Source: Propionicimonas sp.
GTDB lineage: Bacteria; Actinomycetota; Actinomycetes; Propionibacteriales; Propionibacteriaceae
Direction: 5' to 3'
Assembly (NCBI GenBank): GCA_013791955.1
Contig: VMSW01000007.1
Location: 1,364,001-1,428,000, forward strand
Length of the DNA stretch: 64,000 nucleotides
Shown here: piece by piece, positions 18,951 through 26,856 of the stretch
How positions within the stretch are numbered: position 1 is the first letter of the stretch
Layout of the letters: each line of letters opens with the position of its first letter
The notes under the pieces: model-generated
The model's input: the letters and a program-made list of their open reading frames with translations, nothing else
What the model was told of the DNA's origin: nothing
Database searches by the model: none
Program-made: the position numbers and the translations under genes

Positions 18951-19325
18951 TTAGCTCGGATCGTCATCTCGCCGCCGCCGACGCTCGTCGGGGTGCCCAG
19001 TGAAGTCGCGCTCCGACTTCCCGCCCGGCTTCGGATCGTGAACCCGCGGATCGTCAACGCCACCAGGCTGCTGCCAAGCCGTGATTGCGACCACGGTTGC
19101 ACCCAGCATCACCACAAACCCCAGCACACTGACTAGGGGGTGAATCTCCATGCCAATGATGAGGGTGGCGACACCAACGACAAACACCACCACGGAGACG
19201 GCGATCCGTCGCTGGTACCAGCGACGCTGACTACCTCGCAGGGCATTCGCCAGGCGAGGATCCTCAGCCGCCAAGGCCGCTTCCATCTGTTCAAGGAGCC
19301 GTTGCTCCTTTTCCGATAGCGCCAT
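18951..19325 (-). CDS. DUF3040 family membrane protein
   Basis: This 124-aa actinobacterial DUF3040 protein starts with the family hallmark MALSEKEQRLLEQMEAALAAEDP, followed by two adjacent hydrophobic segments (about residues 42-60 and 66-83). The C-terminal tail is highly charged and ends in RRRRRDDDPS. The function of the family is unknown; it is commonly found near mraZ in actinobacteria. ATG 19325 has GGAGGTGG directly upstream. A separate terminator follows. Confidence 0.85.
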   Translation of the reverse strand: MALSEKEQRLLEQMEAALAAEDPRLANALRGSQRRWYQRRIAVSVVVFVVGVATLIIGMEIHPLVSVLGFVVMLGATVVAITAWQQPGGVDDPRVHDPKPGGKSERDFTGHPDERRRRRDDDPS

Positions 19326-19407
19326 GGCCACCTCCCCACCTATTCCCGCTGACAATATGTTCAGTCTAGGCGCAGGAGAGGCGTTTCGGAACAAAACAGG
19401 CCTTAGC

Positions 19408-20583
19408 TCAGATGCTCAGTCCGCGCTTGCGCCCAGCCAAGACGGCTCGCTGAACCGATCGCGGCCCAAAGGCCTTGTTGAGCTTGTCAACAGCCAGTTC
19501 GGCAGCATCCCAGTCAACCTCGGACTCATCCAGGGTGGGCTGACGCCACACCCGAGCCCGTTGACTCAGCTCAGTGACCCGAACACCGACCCGACGCAGG
19601 ATCACCGGCTTGCCGACCATCCGGGAGTGCAATCGCAGGGCTGCGGCATAGACCTCCACCGACGAATCCGTCGGCGAACTCAGCGCCAACGATCCGGAAC
19701 GAGCGGTGAAATCTGCAAAACCTAGGCTCAGAGTCACCGTGCGGCCGACTACCCCAGCTGCCCGCATCCGTGCGGCCACCTTGTCCGATACCCGCAGTAT
19801 CTCTGCGCGAACGCCGCCAAGGTCGCCGACGTCACTGGCGAAAGTCACCTGTGCGCCAACCCCCCGCTCCCCCGGACGCGACCAGCGTCGGCCGCCGTCA
19901 CGACCCCAGGCCAGTTCGGCCAACAGCTCCCCTGACTGACGGCCAAGGGCCTGCCGCAGAGCCGACCGAGAACACTGAGCCAGATCTCCGATCGTGACCA
20001 CACCAAGGCGACGCAATCGAGCTGCAGTCGAATCCCCCACCCCGACCAACCGCTCCACTGGCAATGGATGCAGGAAGCTGACCACTTCAGTCGGCGCAAT
20101 TTCGACCAAACCATCAGGCTTGGCCGCCACCGAAGCCATCTTGGCAACCAACCGATTCGGACCGATGCCCACCGAAGCGGTGATGCCCTGCTCATCACAG
20201 ATCATGGCGCGCACTCGCTGCCCGATGTCGGCCGCCTGATCCTGGGCGCCCACCACATCAGTGAGATCGAGATAGGCCTCGTCAATAGAGGCCATCTCCA
20301 CTTTCGCCGAGACTGTGGCCAGAATTGCGGCCACTCCCCCCGAGACTTCGGAGTAGCTGGCAAAGTCGGGCCGGACGCCAACGCCCTGCGGACACAGCCG
20401 GCGCGCCTGAGCCACCGACATCCCGCCCCGGACCCCGTATGAGCGCGCCGGGTAATTGGCCGACAGCACCACGCCGCGTATTTGCCCACCCACCCACATC
20501 GGCGTCCTCACCAATTCCGGCCGCCGACGCATTTCGACCGCGGCATAGAAGGCATCCATGTCGACATGCATTAACACGGCCAT
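19408..20583 (-). CDS. dinB: DNA polymerase IV (Y-family translesion polymerase)
   Basis: DinB copies damaged templates with low fidelity. The 391-aa protein has the first catalytic aspartate in LMHVDMDAFYAAVE, the YPARSYGVRGGM fingers segment, the SIDEAYLDLT active-site motif, the GIGPNRLVAKMAS palm motif, a helix-hairpin-helix region (VGVGDSTAARLRRLGVVTIGDLA) and a little-finger domain. The very C-terminus has no evident beta-clamp QL-rich box, ending RAVLAGRKRGLSI. ATG 20583 overlaps the stop of the HEPN gene (ATGA), so the pair is translationally coupled and probably under the SOS-like promoter at 21093-21147. Confidence 0.95.
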   Translation of the reverse strand: MAVLMHVDMDAFYAAVEMRRRPELVRTPMWVGGQIRGVVLSANYPARSYGVRGGMSVAQARRLCPQGVGVRPDFASYSEVSGGVAAILATVSAKVEMASIDEAYLDLTDVVGAQDQAADIGQRVRAMICDEQGITASVGIGPNRLVAKMASVAAKPDGLVEIAPTEVVSFLHPLPVERLVGVGDSTAARLRRLGVVTIGDLAQCSRSALRQALGRQSGELLAELAWGRDGGRRWSRPGERGVGAQVTFASDVGDLGGVRAEILRVSDKVAARMRAAGVVGRTVTLSLGFADFTARSGSLALSSPTDSSVEVYAAALRLHSRMVGKPVILRRVGVRVTELSQRARVWRQPTLDESEVDWDAAELAVDKLNKAFGPRSVQRAVLAGRKRGLSI

Positions 20584-20954
20584 CAGCCGACACCGCTGGC
20601 CAGGCCGCGGCGCCGCAAGCGGGCCAACACCAGGACTAGAAACGCCCGCGCGTCACGGACCAGGTCATCAGCCTCCCGGGCGCTGATCAAGTACTGCCCT
20701 AGCCCAGCGCCGCGAGCCTTTGCCGCCGCGGCGGCAAAGTAGGCCGCCCACTCCGCCAGCTCTGGGGCTCGTCGCGTCATCGCCAGCCAAATCTCGGCAT
20801 CAACTTCGGCAGTGGCGCCCAACCGCCTACTGGCCAACAGCGCAGCCGCCGAACGCTTCGCGGAGGTCAAGGCATGCCCGAACCGGGCATCGGACCTTTC
20901 AGCAGCTTCAGCCCACGCCAGGGACGATCGCGCCAGCGCCAGCAAATCCTCCAC
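20583..20954 (-). CDS. SAV_6107-type HEPN domain protein
   Basis: This 123-aa, almost entirely alpha-helical protein matches what I know of the SAV_6107 family of HEPN-like proteins encoded just upstream of dinB in actinobacteria (start VEDLLALARSSLAWAEAAE, centre FGHALTSAKRSAAALLASRR, end READDLVRDARAFLVLVLARLRRR). Classic HEPN RNases carry an R-x4-6-H motif; I do not see a clear one, so nuclease activity is doubtful. Its role with the polymerase is unknown. GTG 20954 has GGAGGT about 10 bases upstream. The leader upstream is about 150 nt and contains an inverted repeat. Confidence 0.75.
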   Translation of the reverse strand: MEDLLALARSSLAWAEAAERSDARFGHALTSAKRSAAALLASRRLGATAEVDAEIWLAMTRRAPELAEWAAYFAAAAAKARGAGLGQYLISAREADDLVRDARAFLVLVLARLRRRGLASGVG

Positions 20955-20984
20955 CTTCGGCGCACCTCCGCCCGTCCTAGCCGA

Positions 20985-21026
20985 CGCCGGCGTGGAATGC
21001 TGGGTCGAAGAGCATCCACGCCGGCG
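20985..21026 (-). repeat. Inverted repeat in the leader of HEPN-dinB
   Basis: Arms CGCCGGCGTGGAATGCT (20985-21001) and AGCATCCACGCCGGCG (21011-21026) pair perfectly apart from one bulged base, with a nine-base loop. It lies between the predicted promoter and the HEPN start and ends about 30 bases before the start codon, so it could act on translation or as an attenuator. Confidence 0.7.
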
Positions 21027-21092
21027 CCGGTTCGACCGCCTAGAGCGTCACAGCGAGCCTTCCCCAGCTCAGCCACACCCACCCCGGCGTTA

Positions 21093-21108
21093 TCGAACAT
21101 CTTTTCGA
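21093..21108 (-). promoter_or_regulatory. LexA (SOS) box upstream of HEPN-dinB
   Basis: TCGAACATCTTTTCGA on the plus strand (TCGAAAAGATGTTCGA on the minus) matches the actinobacterial LexA consensus TCGAAC-N4-GTTCGA at 11 of 12 defined bases. It lies just downstream of a minus-strand promoter (next entry), where a repressor would block initiation. Confidence 0.82.
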
Positions 21109-21116
21109 TTAACTCC

Positions 21117-21147
21117 ATAATACTCACACCGCTTGGCCCCCCGTCAA
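21117..21147 (-). promoter_or_regulatory. Promoter for HEPN-dinB
   Basis: Minus strand: -35 TTGACG (21147-21142) and -10 TATTAT (21122-21117), spacing 19 bp (18 bp if GTATTA is used). Predicted initiation near 21110, inside or at the edge of the LexA box, giving a leader of about 155 nt. Confidence 0.65.
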
Positions 21148-21203
21148 CCCGGCCACGCCGCCGTTTTGCCGTCCAACCGCACCGCCGGGCTAGGCTCTGC
21201 GGC

Positions 21204-21785
21204 ATGGATCTGGTCGCGCTCACATTCGCCTCCGGTTGGGCCAGCGGCATCAACGCCTATGCAACCGTTCTGGTGCTCGGTCTGCTCGGTCGGTTCGCTG
21301 GCATCGCCGAGGTGCCCCTCGGCCTGCAGCGCACCGATGTGCTGATCGTGGTGGGAATCCTGGCGGGCCTAGAGTTCTTCGCTGACAAGATTCCCTACCT
21401 GGATTCGGTTTGGGACGGCGTCTCGACCTTCATCCGGCCCATCGCTGGCGCGGTCATCGGCGCGCTCATCGCCGGAGCCAGCGGCGACCTGCCCACTCTC
21501 GCGCTGGCTGCGGTGGGCGGGGTAACAGCGTTGATCAGCCATCTGGTCAAGGCGGGGCTTCGAATAGCTATCAACACCTCCCCCGAGCCTCTCACCAACA
21601 TCGGAGCCTCCCTTACCGGCGACGCCGCAGTGGTGTCGGTGGCCTCACTGGCGGTGCTCTACCCAGTGCCGGCCGCGATCATCGCCGCGGTGCTACTACT
21701 GGCCACGATCATTCTGCTGATCTTTGCCTTCACTCGGATGAGGAAGGGCTGGCGGGCACTGCGCGCATGGCTGGCCAAGGACTGA
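21204..21785 (+). CDS. DUF4126 family membrane protein
   Basis: This 193-aa integral membrane protein of the DUF4126 family starts MDLVALTFASGWASGINAYA with the conserved glycine/asparagine-rich first helix and has about five to six hydrophobic segments. The family motif FFADKIPYLDSVWDGVSTFIRP follows, then glycine-rich helices (AGAVIGALIAGASG). It ends with a basic tail (RMRKGWRALRAWLAKD). Function is unknown. ATG 21204 is the first credible start. The FAD oxidoreductase gene begins inside its last 19 bp, so the two are probably co-expressed, divergent from HEPN-dinB. Confidence 0.82.
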   Translation: MDLVALTFASGWASGINAYATVLVLGLLGRFAGIAEVPLGLQRTDVLIVVGILAGLEFFADKIPYLDSVWDGVSTFIRPIAGAVIGALIAGASGDLPTLALAAVGGVTALISHLVKAGLRIAINTSPEPLTNIGASLTGDAAVVSVASLAVLYPVPAAIIAAVLLLATIILLIFAFTRMRKGWRALRAWLAKD

Positions 21786-22849
21786 TAGCTGTCGTCGGCG
21801 CTGGCCTGGCCGGACTGGCCGCGGCCACGAGGCTGCGCGGTCTCGGCCACCCAGTAGTGGTGATCGAGGTCGACCACGAGCTCAGCGACCAGGATCTGTC
21901 CACCGAAGCTGACCGGCTCACCTTCACCGGATTGCCTGCCTGGCAGGAGTTGTTCTTCGACACCGGCACCGACCTGACCAGCGTGCTGGCCAAGCGCGGC
22001 TTGGAGCTCCGCCCGGCACCGCCAGCCAAGCACCGCCTTGCTGACGGTCGCACCATCGAATTGCCCACCGACCGCCTGGGCCAACTCGACGCCATCACCG
22101 CCGCCCTGGGCGAGGACGCGGCCACTGCCTGGAATGAGCTTCTGGGCCGGCTAGCCGAAGTGTCCCGGGTGGTCTCCTACCTAGGCCAGGACCATCCGTT
22201 CACCCGAACCAGCCTGACCACGCCCGAGCGGCACGCACTACAGGTGAAATACAGCCTGGCCGATTTAGCTGCGGCGCTGCCGTCTGTCGAGCTTGGCGAG
22301 ATCGTGCTCAATCTCGCCGCCTGGCTAGGTCAGCGTCCGCAGTGGCTGCCGGCCTGGCAGGCCTACCGACTTGCAGTTGACGGCGAGCAGGGACGCTGGC
22401 GCCTAGTCGATGCGGCCGGCCGGCCGCAGCCTCCCAGCGCCCTGGCCGAAGCCTTGGTCTCCCGACTGCGCGAGCTCGGCGGCGAAATGCGCCTGGGCGA
22501 AGAGGTGCTCGAAGTCCGTCGCGGTCCACGCCTGAGCACGACCGCCGGATCGCTGTCGCCAGCAGCGGTGATCAGCACAGTGAGCCCCTTCACCCACGCC
22601 GATCTAACTCACGAGCGCGCCGACCAGAAGCTCACCCGTCAGCTGTGGGCCTCACCATCAGGTGGCCCGATGTGGCGTGGGTGGCGAACGTTGCTCGATC
22701 TGCCGAAGTTGGAACCGTCCCTGCCGCGAGTCGTGGTGGCCTCAGCCTGGTCACCGGGTGGGCCGGACTCCTGGGCCCAAATCCTCACGGGGAGGTTGGC
22801 CGCCGACCATCTCGCCGCCGACCTGGGACCGATCAGGCAAGCACGGTAA
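21767..22849 (+). CDS. NAD(P)/FAD-dependent amine oxidase-like oxidoreductase
   Basis: This 360-aa flavoprotein of the phytoene desaturase/protoporphyrinogen oxidase superfamily has the N-terminal dinucleotide-binding fold LIAVVGAGLAGLAAATRL ending in an acidic residue (VVVIEVD). The C-terminal FAD contact region is only loosely recognisable (LPRVVVASAWSPGGPDSWAQ). It is shorter than typical carotenoid desaturases and its substrate cannot be told. ATG 21767 overlaps DUF4126 by 19 bp. Its 3' end overlaps the convergent transglutaminase gene by 17 bp, leaving no room for a separate terminator. Confidence 0.75.
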   Translation: MAGQGLIAVVGAGLAGLAAATRLRGLGHPVVVIEVDHELSDQDLSTEADRLTFTGLPAWQELFFDTGTDLTSVLAKRGLELRPAPPAKHRLADGRTIELPTDRLGQLDAITAALGEDAATAWNELLGRLAEVSRVVSYLGQDHPFTRTSLTTPERHALQVKYSLADLAAALPSVELGEIVLNLAAWLGQRPQWLPAWQAYRLAVDGEQGRWRLVDAAGRPQPPSALAEALVSRLRELGGEMRLGEEVLEVRRGPRLSTTAGSLSPAAVISTVSPFTHADLTHERADQKLTRQLWASPSGGPMWRGWRTLLDLPKLEPSLPRVVVASAWSPGGPDSWAQILTGRLAADHLAADLGPIRQAR

Positions 22850-23678
22850 TTTCGACCTCAACGAAGAGATCCGATGCCTGCGATCCGGCATAGACACCCT
22901 TCAACGGTGGGACGTCGAAATAGTCGCGGCCCACCCCGACTTCAACGTGGAAGTCACCCGGCGCACTGTCGTTGGTGGGATCAACGCCAACCCAGGCGCC
23001 ATCCCAATACTGCAGCCAGGCGTGCGACTCGGCGGTTTGTCCCTCGCCCACGACCGGCGTCGCCGAGGGCATCACATAGCCGGACACATAGCGAGCCGGG
23101 ATTCCCACCGTCCGCAGAGCGCCCAAGCCCAAGTGCACCAGGTCCTGGCACACGCCAGCACGCCGGTCCCACACCGCACTCGCTCTGGTGCTGACCTCGG
23201 TAGAGCCCGGGACGTAGGCGACCCGATCCCGGATTCGGCCGATGATGGCCGTCACCGCATCGGCGGGACAGTCGGCCTGACGGGCTGCGTCCAGCGCCCA
23301 ACGGCGCATTTCTGATCCGGGATCAACGTGATCAACGATGGTGAGCATCTCCACGTGTTGATCGACGAACTTCAATTCCCGGATCTCGTCCCACGCCACT
23401 CTGGAGCCGACTGAAAGCCGGTCACCGACATCGACCGTGCTGGTGGCCACCACCTCAAGATCGGTGTGCGGTTCGGCGATTTCGAAGGCGGTGACCTGAG
23501 TGCCCCAATAGTCGACGAAGGAATGGGTCCATGCCACCGGAGTGATGTCCAGCCGAGTGGCCTGAACGAACTGCTCGCGGGTGGCGCGGGGAGTCATCCG
23601 CGCTTCGTTGTGGGAGGCGCCGATCCGGCCGGCGTAGTGATAACCGGTGTGGTGAACGACCCGGAGCTGCCTGCCCAT
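22833..23678 (-). CDS. Transglutaminase-like cysteine peptidase/ligase
   Basis: The 281-aa protein has an N-terminal bacterial transglutaminase-associated beta domain (LRVVHHTGYHYAGRIGASHNEARMTPR) and a C-terminal transglutaminase core. Its triad is visible as C in GVCQDLVHLGLGALR, H in ESHAWLQYW and D in VGVDPTND. This class occurs in a fixed cassette with an alpha-E protein and a circularly permuted ATP-grasp enzyme, as here, and is predicted to handle a peptide or peptide-tagged substrate; no substrate is established. ATG 23678 has GGAGG upstream and overlaps the alpha-E stop (ATGA). Confidence 0.88.
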   Translation of the reverse strand: MGRQLRVVHHTGYHYAGRIGASHNEARMTPRATREQFVQATRLDITPVAWTHSFVDYWGTQVTAFEIAEPHTDLEVVATSTVDVGDRLSVGSRVAWDEIRELKFVDQHVEMLTIVDHVDPGSEMRRWALDAARQADCPADAVTAIIGRIRDRVAYVPGSTEVSTRASAVWDRRAGVCQDLVHLGLGALRTVGIPARYVSGYVMPSATPVVGEGQTAESHAWLQYWDGAWVGVDPTNDSAPGDFHVEVGVGRDYFDVPPLKGVYAGSQASDLFVEVEITVLA

Positions 23679-24598
23679 CAGTTACCTCCACTCCAACTGG
23701 CTGCGGTGGAGCCACTGAAGTACCGCTCGGTGATTGCCTGGCTGACTTTGTTGCAGGTGCGCTGCAGTTCAGCCATCCGCTGCGGCAGATCGTCGAGGAC
23801 CCGTTCAGGGTCGCGATACTCCAATGAGGCTCGCGCCGTACCCAGCAGTCGAGTGGCCTCGTCCTCATAGCCACGAGTGCTGGCGGCCAGATCAAGGGCG
23901 CCCAGTGCTGCCTCGGCGCCGCGCAAGTTGTGCACGACCGAGCGCGGGAAGAGCCGGTCGAGCAGCACGAACTCGGCCGCATCCCGGTCGGTGGTAACCC
24001 CGCCATATGACCGGACGAAGGCGTGGTGAGCTCCGCAGCCGCGCAGCACATTGCTCCAAGCACTCTGAGTGCCAGCCACCTGAGCAATCGAGATCAGCCT
24101 GGCGGTCATGTCGATCCGCTCCACGCTGCGTCCCAAAGTCAGGAAAAGCCAGCCCTCATCGTGACTCATCGTCTGGTCGGCTGTGCCGGTGATCACAGCA
24201 CACCGCTCGCGCACGAGCCTGAAGGCCGCAGTCGGACGCATCCGCTGCAACCGACCGCCCTTGACTGAGTTCCAGGTGGTATTGATCGCTTCCCACACCT
24301 CGCTGGAGACTGTCTCCCGTGCCCGCCGAGCCGCCTCCCGCGCGCCGCCCAAGGTGGCCGCAACCGAAGCCGGTGACACGGGGTCATAGCAGAGAGCTCG
24401 CAGCACCTCCGTGGTGCTCGCGACCTCCACCGAGGGCGCCCCCATCACTGCCAGCAGCGTGATGGCGGCGTCGTCCTGGTCCACCGTTGGGTCGTCCACC
24501 AGTAACTGCAGGTGCATTTCGACGATTCGACAGGTATCTTCGGCTCGCTCAAGATAGCGGCCAATCCAGAACAGAGATTCCGCGATCCGACTCAGCAT
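23678..24598 (-). CDS. Alpha-E domain protein
   Basis: This 306-aa all-helical protein of the alpha-E superfamily begins with the family signature MLSRIAESLFWIGRYLERAEDTCRIVE and has several further E/R-rich helices (RSVERIDMTARLISI, DRLFPRSVVHNLRGAE). Alpha-E proteins always accompany ATP-grasp and transglutaminase genes and are thought to form part of their complex; no activity has been shown. The start overlaps the ATP-grasp stop by seven bases and the stop overlaps the transglutaminase start, a tightly coupled triad. Confidence 0.88.
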   Translation of the reverse strand: MLSRIAESLFWIGRYLERAEDTCRIVEMHLQLLVDDPTVDQDDAAITLLAVMGAPSVEVASTTEVLRALCYDPVSPASVAATLGGAREAARRARETVSSEVWEAINTTWNSVKGGRLQRMRPTAAFRLVRERCAVITGTADQTMSHDEGWLFLTLGRSVERIDMTARLISIAQVAGTQSAWSNVLRGCGAHHAFVRSYGGVTTDRDAAEFVLLDRLFPRSVVHNLRGAEAALGALDLAASTRGYEDEATRLLGTARASLEYRDPERVLDDLPQRMAELQRTCNKVSQAITERYFSGSTAASWSGGN

Positions 24599-26187
24599 GG
24601 CCGCTCGACTCGCGTCTGCTGTTGCTGCGCTTGCTGCTCGGCCAGCCGCTCCTCACCCAGGCCGCCCAACGGCACCGAGGCCACCGAATCCCGGGTGCGG
24701 CGGCGACGACGCTTGCCCCGGACGCCGTCGCGGGCCAATACCCAAGTGTCCTTCGACCCACCGCCGTGACTGGAGTTGACGATTAGCTCGCCCTCGGGCA
24801 GCGCCACTCGGGTTAGCCCGCCGGGCAGCACGTAAACACCGTCCCCGGAGTTAACGGCAAAGGGCCGCAAATCCACGTGGCGCGGCGCCATCTTGCCGTC
24901 AATCATGGTCGGCACTGTGGACAGCTGCACCACCGGTTGGGCGATCCAGCCGCGCGGGTCTTTCATAATCCGCGCCCGCAGTGCGTCCAATTGCCTGGGG
25001 GTGGCTTTGGGACCGATCACTATCCCTTTGCCACCGGAGCCGTCCACCGGTTTGAGTACCAGCTCATCCAACCGATCAAGCACCTCTTCGCGATGAGCTG
25101 GCTCCTCCAGCCGCCACGTATCGACGCTGGCGAGCTTCGGCTCCTCGCTTAGGTAGTAGCGGATCAGGTCAGGAATGTAGGTGTAGACGAGCTTGTCGTC
25201 GGCCACCCCATTGCCCACGGCGTTGGCGATGGTGACGTTGCCGGCCCGGGCTGCGGTGATCAAGCCGGCGCAGCCGATCATCGAATCCGAGCGGAACTGC
25301 GCTGGGTCGAGGAACTCATCATCAACCCGGCGATAGATCACATGCACTGGACGGAGCCCTTGGGTGGTGCGCACCGACACCCGGCCGTTGTGGCAGACCA
25401 GGTCTCGGCCCTCTACCAGTTCGACACCCATCATGCGCGCGAGCAGCGCGTGCTCGAAGTAGGCGGAGTTGAAGACCCCCGGGGTCAACACCACCACGGT
25501 CGGGTCCTTCACCCCGGACGGGGCTGCGGCCCGCAACGCGGCCAGCAATTGCAGTGGATACCCCTCCACCGGGCGGATCCGGTGTCGGCTCGTCACCTCC
25601 GGCAGCGCAGAGAACATCGCCCGCCGATTGGTCATCACGTAAGAAACCCCAGAGGGCACCCTGACGTTGTCTTCGAGCACCCGAAACCGGCCAACCTCGT
25701 CGCGCACCAGGTCGATGCCAGCCACATGACACCGGACGCCGTTGGGCGGTCGAACTCCAGCCATCACTCGGTGGTAATGCGGTGAGGTGACCACTACTTT
25801 TCGCGGGATCACCCCGTCGCGGAAGGCCCGGCCTTCACCGTAGACATCGGCCAGGAAGGCCTCTAAAGCCTGCACCCTTTGGGCGACTCCAGCCTCAACA
25901 TCGGCCCACTCATTGGCCAGCAGTACCCGCGGCACGATGTCGAGGGGAAATGGCCGTTCCTCACCTCCGATGTCGAAGGTGACTCCCTGATCGAGATAGG
26001 TCGACTTCAGGTATTCGGCCCGGGACCGGACCTCTTCCGCGTCCAACTTGGCCAACTGTCGCAATACCGATCCGTAGGCCACCCGGACGCCTTCAGCCCC
26101 CACCACCTCGTCGAATGCCTTGGGGGTGCCAGCGTAGTCTCGGAAGAGCAGGCTCACACTCGTCAGGTTACGAGCGACGTGTTTCAA
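24592..26187 (-). CDS. Circularly permuted ATP-grasp type 2 protein
   Basis: This 531-aa predicted ATP-dependent ligase belongs to the circularly permuted ATP-grasp family (DUF404/407). Visible motifs: LFRDYAGTPKAFDEVV, LDIVPRVLLANEWADVEAGVAQRVQALE (in two pieces), VLEDNVRVPSGVSYVMTNR, VIYRRVDDEFLDP and the grasp lysine/glycine loop LKPVDGSGGKGIVIGP. The C-terminus is basic then glutamine-rich (RKRRRRTRD, EQQAQQQQ). The start is uncertain: TTG 26187 has no clear ribosome site, and GTG 26157 would remove ten residues. It lies 18 bp after the RDD gene and heads the ATP-grasp/alpha-E/transglutaminase unit. Confidence 0.88.
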   Translation of the reverse strand: MKHVARNLTSVSLLFRDYAGTPKAFDEVVGAEGVRVAYGSVLRQLAKLDAEEVRSRAEYLKSTYLDQGVTFDIGGEERPFPLDIVPRVLLANEWADVEAGVAQRVQALEAFLADVYGEGRAFRDGVIPRKVVVTSPHYHRVMAGVRPPNGVRCHVAGIDLVRDEVGRFRVLEDNVRVPSGVSYVMTNRRAMFSALPEVTSRHRIRPVEGYPLQLLAALRAAAPSGVKDPTVVVLTPGVFNSAYFEHALLARMMGVELVEGRDLVCHNGRVSVRTTQGLRPVHVIYRRVDDEFLDPAQFRSDSMIGCAGLITAARAGNVTIANAVGNGVADDKLVYTYIPDLIRYYLSEEPKLASVDTWRLEEPAHREEVLDRLDELVLKPVDGSGGKGIVIGPKATPRQLDALRARIMKDPRGWIAQPVVQLSTVPTMIDGKMAPRHVDLRPFAVNSGDGVYVLPGGLTRVALPEGELIVNSSHGGGSKDTWVLARDGVRGKRRRRRTRDSVASVPLGGLGEERLAEQQAQQQQTRVERPC

Positions 26188-26205
26188 GCATGTGGCGCCG
26201 AGGTT

Positions 26206-26802
26206 TCAGACCGACGGCGAGAACTCCGCGGGCCAGGATTCAGTGGGCGGGTCGTCCTCGGCAGCTGAGTCCGACTCCGGATCGGCAAAGCGACGGCCAG
26301 CCGCCACGGTGATCACGGTGGTGCCGGTGAGCCAGTCATACACGGTGTGACCACCGTCTAGGAACAGCGAGGCCACGTAGACCGCTGGCACCACCAGGGC
26401 GATCAGTGCCCCCAGCGCAGCATCCGGTGCTGGCGAGGTGATCACCGCCAAGACCGCGAACTGACCCAAGGCCCAAGGCAACCCCAGTTTCAGCAGATTG
26501 CGCACCAGCGAACGACCCCAGCCGACTCGTTCCCCGGACGGATCCCGCCGCACCCGAAGCCCCACTAAATGCTTGCCTGGGGTGGCCTCGTAACGTCCAG
26601 CCTCGAGCAGGGTGAGGGCCACCGTCACCGGCAGCACCACCAGCAACATTGAAAACAGGTTGTAGCCGAACGGTCCGAGCCGGATCGGCACCCCGGCCAG
26701 TGCCACTGCCCCCAGCACCAGCGTGACCACGGCTGCCCAAGCCAACATCCAACCGACATCGATCAAGGCGGCGAGTATCCGTTGCCGCGGGTTGGCAGTC
26801 AC
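26206..26802 (-). CDS. RDD family membrane protein
   Basis: This 198-aa RDD-domain protein has four hydrophobic segments. The first contains the family arginine and aspartates (RILAALIDVGWMLAWA), followed by the EATPGKHLVGLRVRR loop and a late HTVYDWLTGTTVI motif with the second conserved aspartate. The acidic tail (ADPESDSAAEDDPPTE) is cytoplasmic by charge. RDD proteins are of unknown function; some are suspected ion antiporters. Start GTG 26802. It is divergent from the GNAT gene and may lead the ATP-grasp cassette transcript. Confidence 0.82.
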   Translation of the reverse strand: MTANPRQRILAALIDVGWMLAWAAVVTLVLGAVALAGVPIRLGPFGYNLFSMLLVVLPVTVALTLLEAGRYEATPGKHLVGLRVRRDPSGERVGWGRSLVRNLLKLGLPWALGQFAVLAVITSPAPDAALGALIALVVPAVYVASLFLDGGHTVYDWLTGTTVITVAAGRRFADPESDSAAEDDPPTESWPAEFSPSV

Positions 26803-26856
26803 GCCGAAAGGGTACTTCCCGGGCCAACCCTCGGCCTAGGGCAATACCCTGGGGAT

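Noticed and set aside
20867-21118. Minus-strand frame starting MELIEKMFDNAGVG upstream of the HEPN gene
   Set aside because: Its start codon lies in the predicted -10 element and it overlaps the HEPN gene in another frame; the DNA is better explained as promoter, LexA box and leader.
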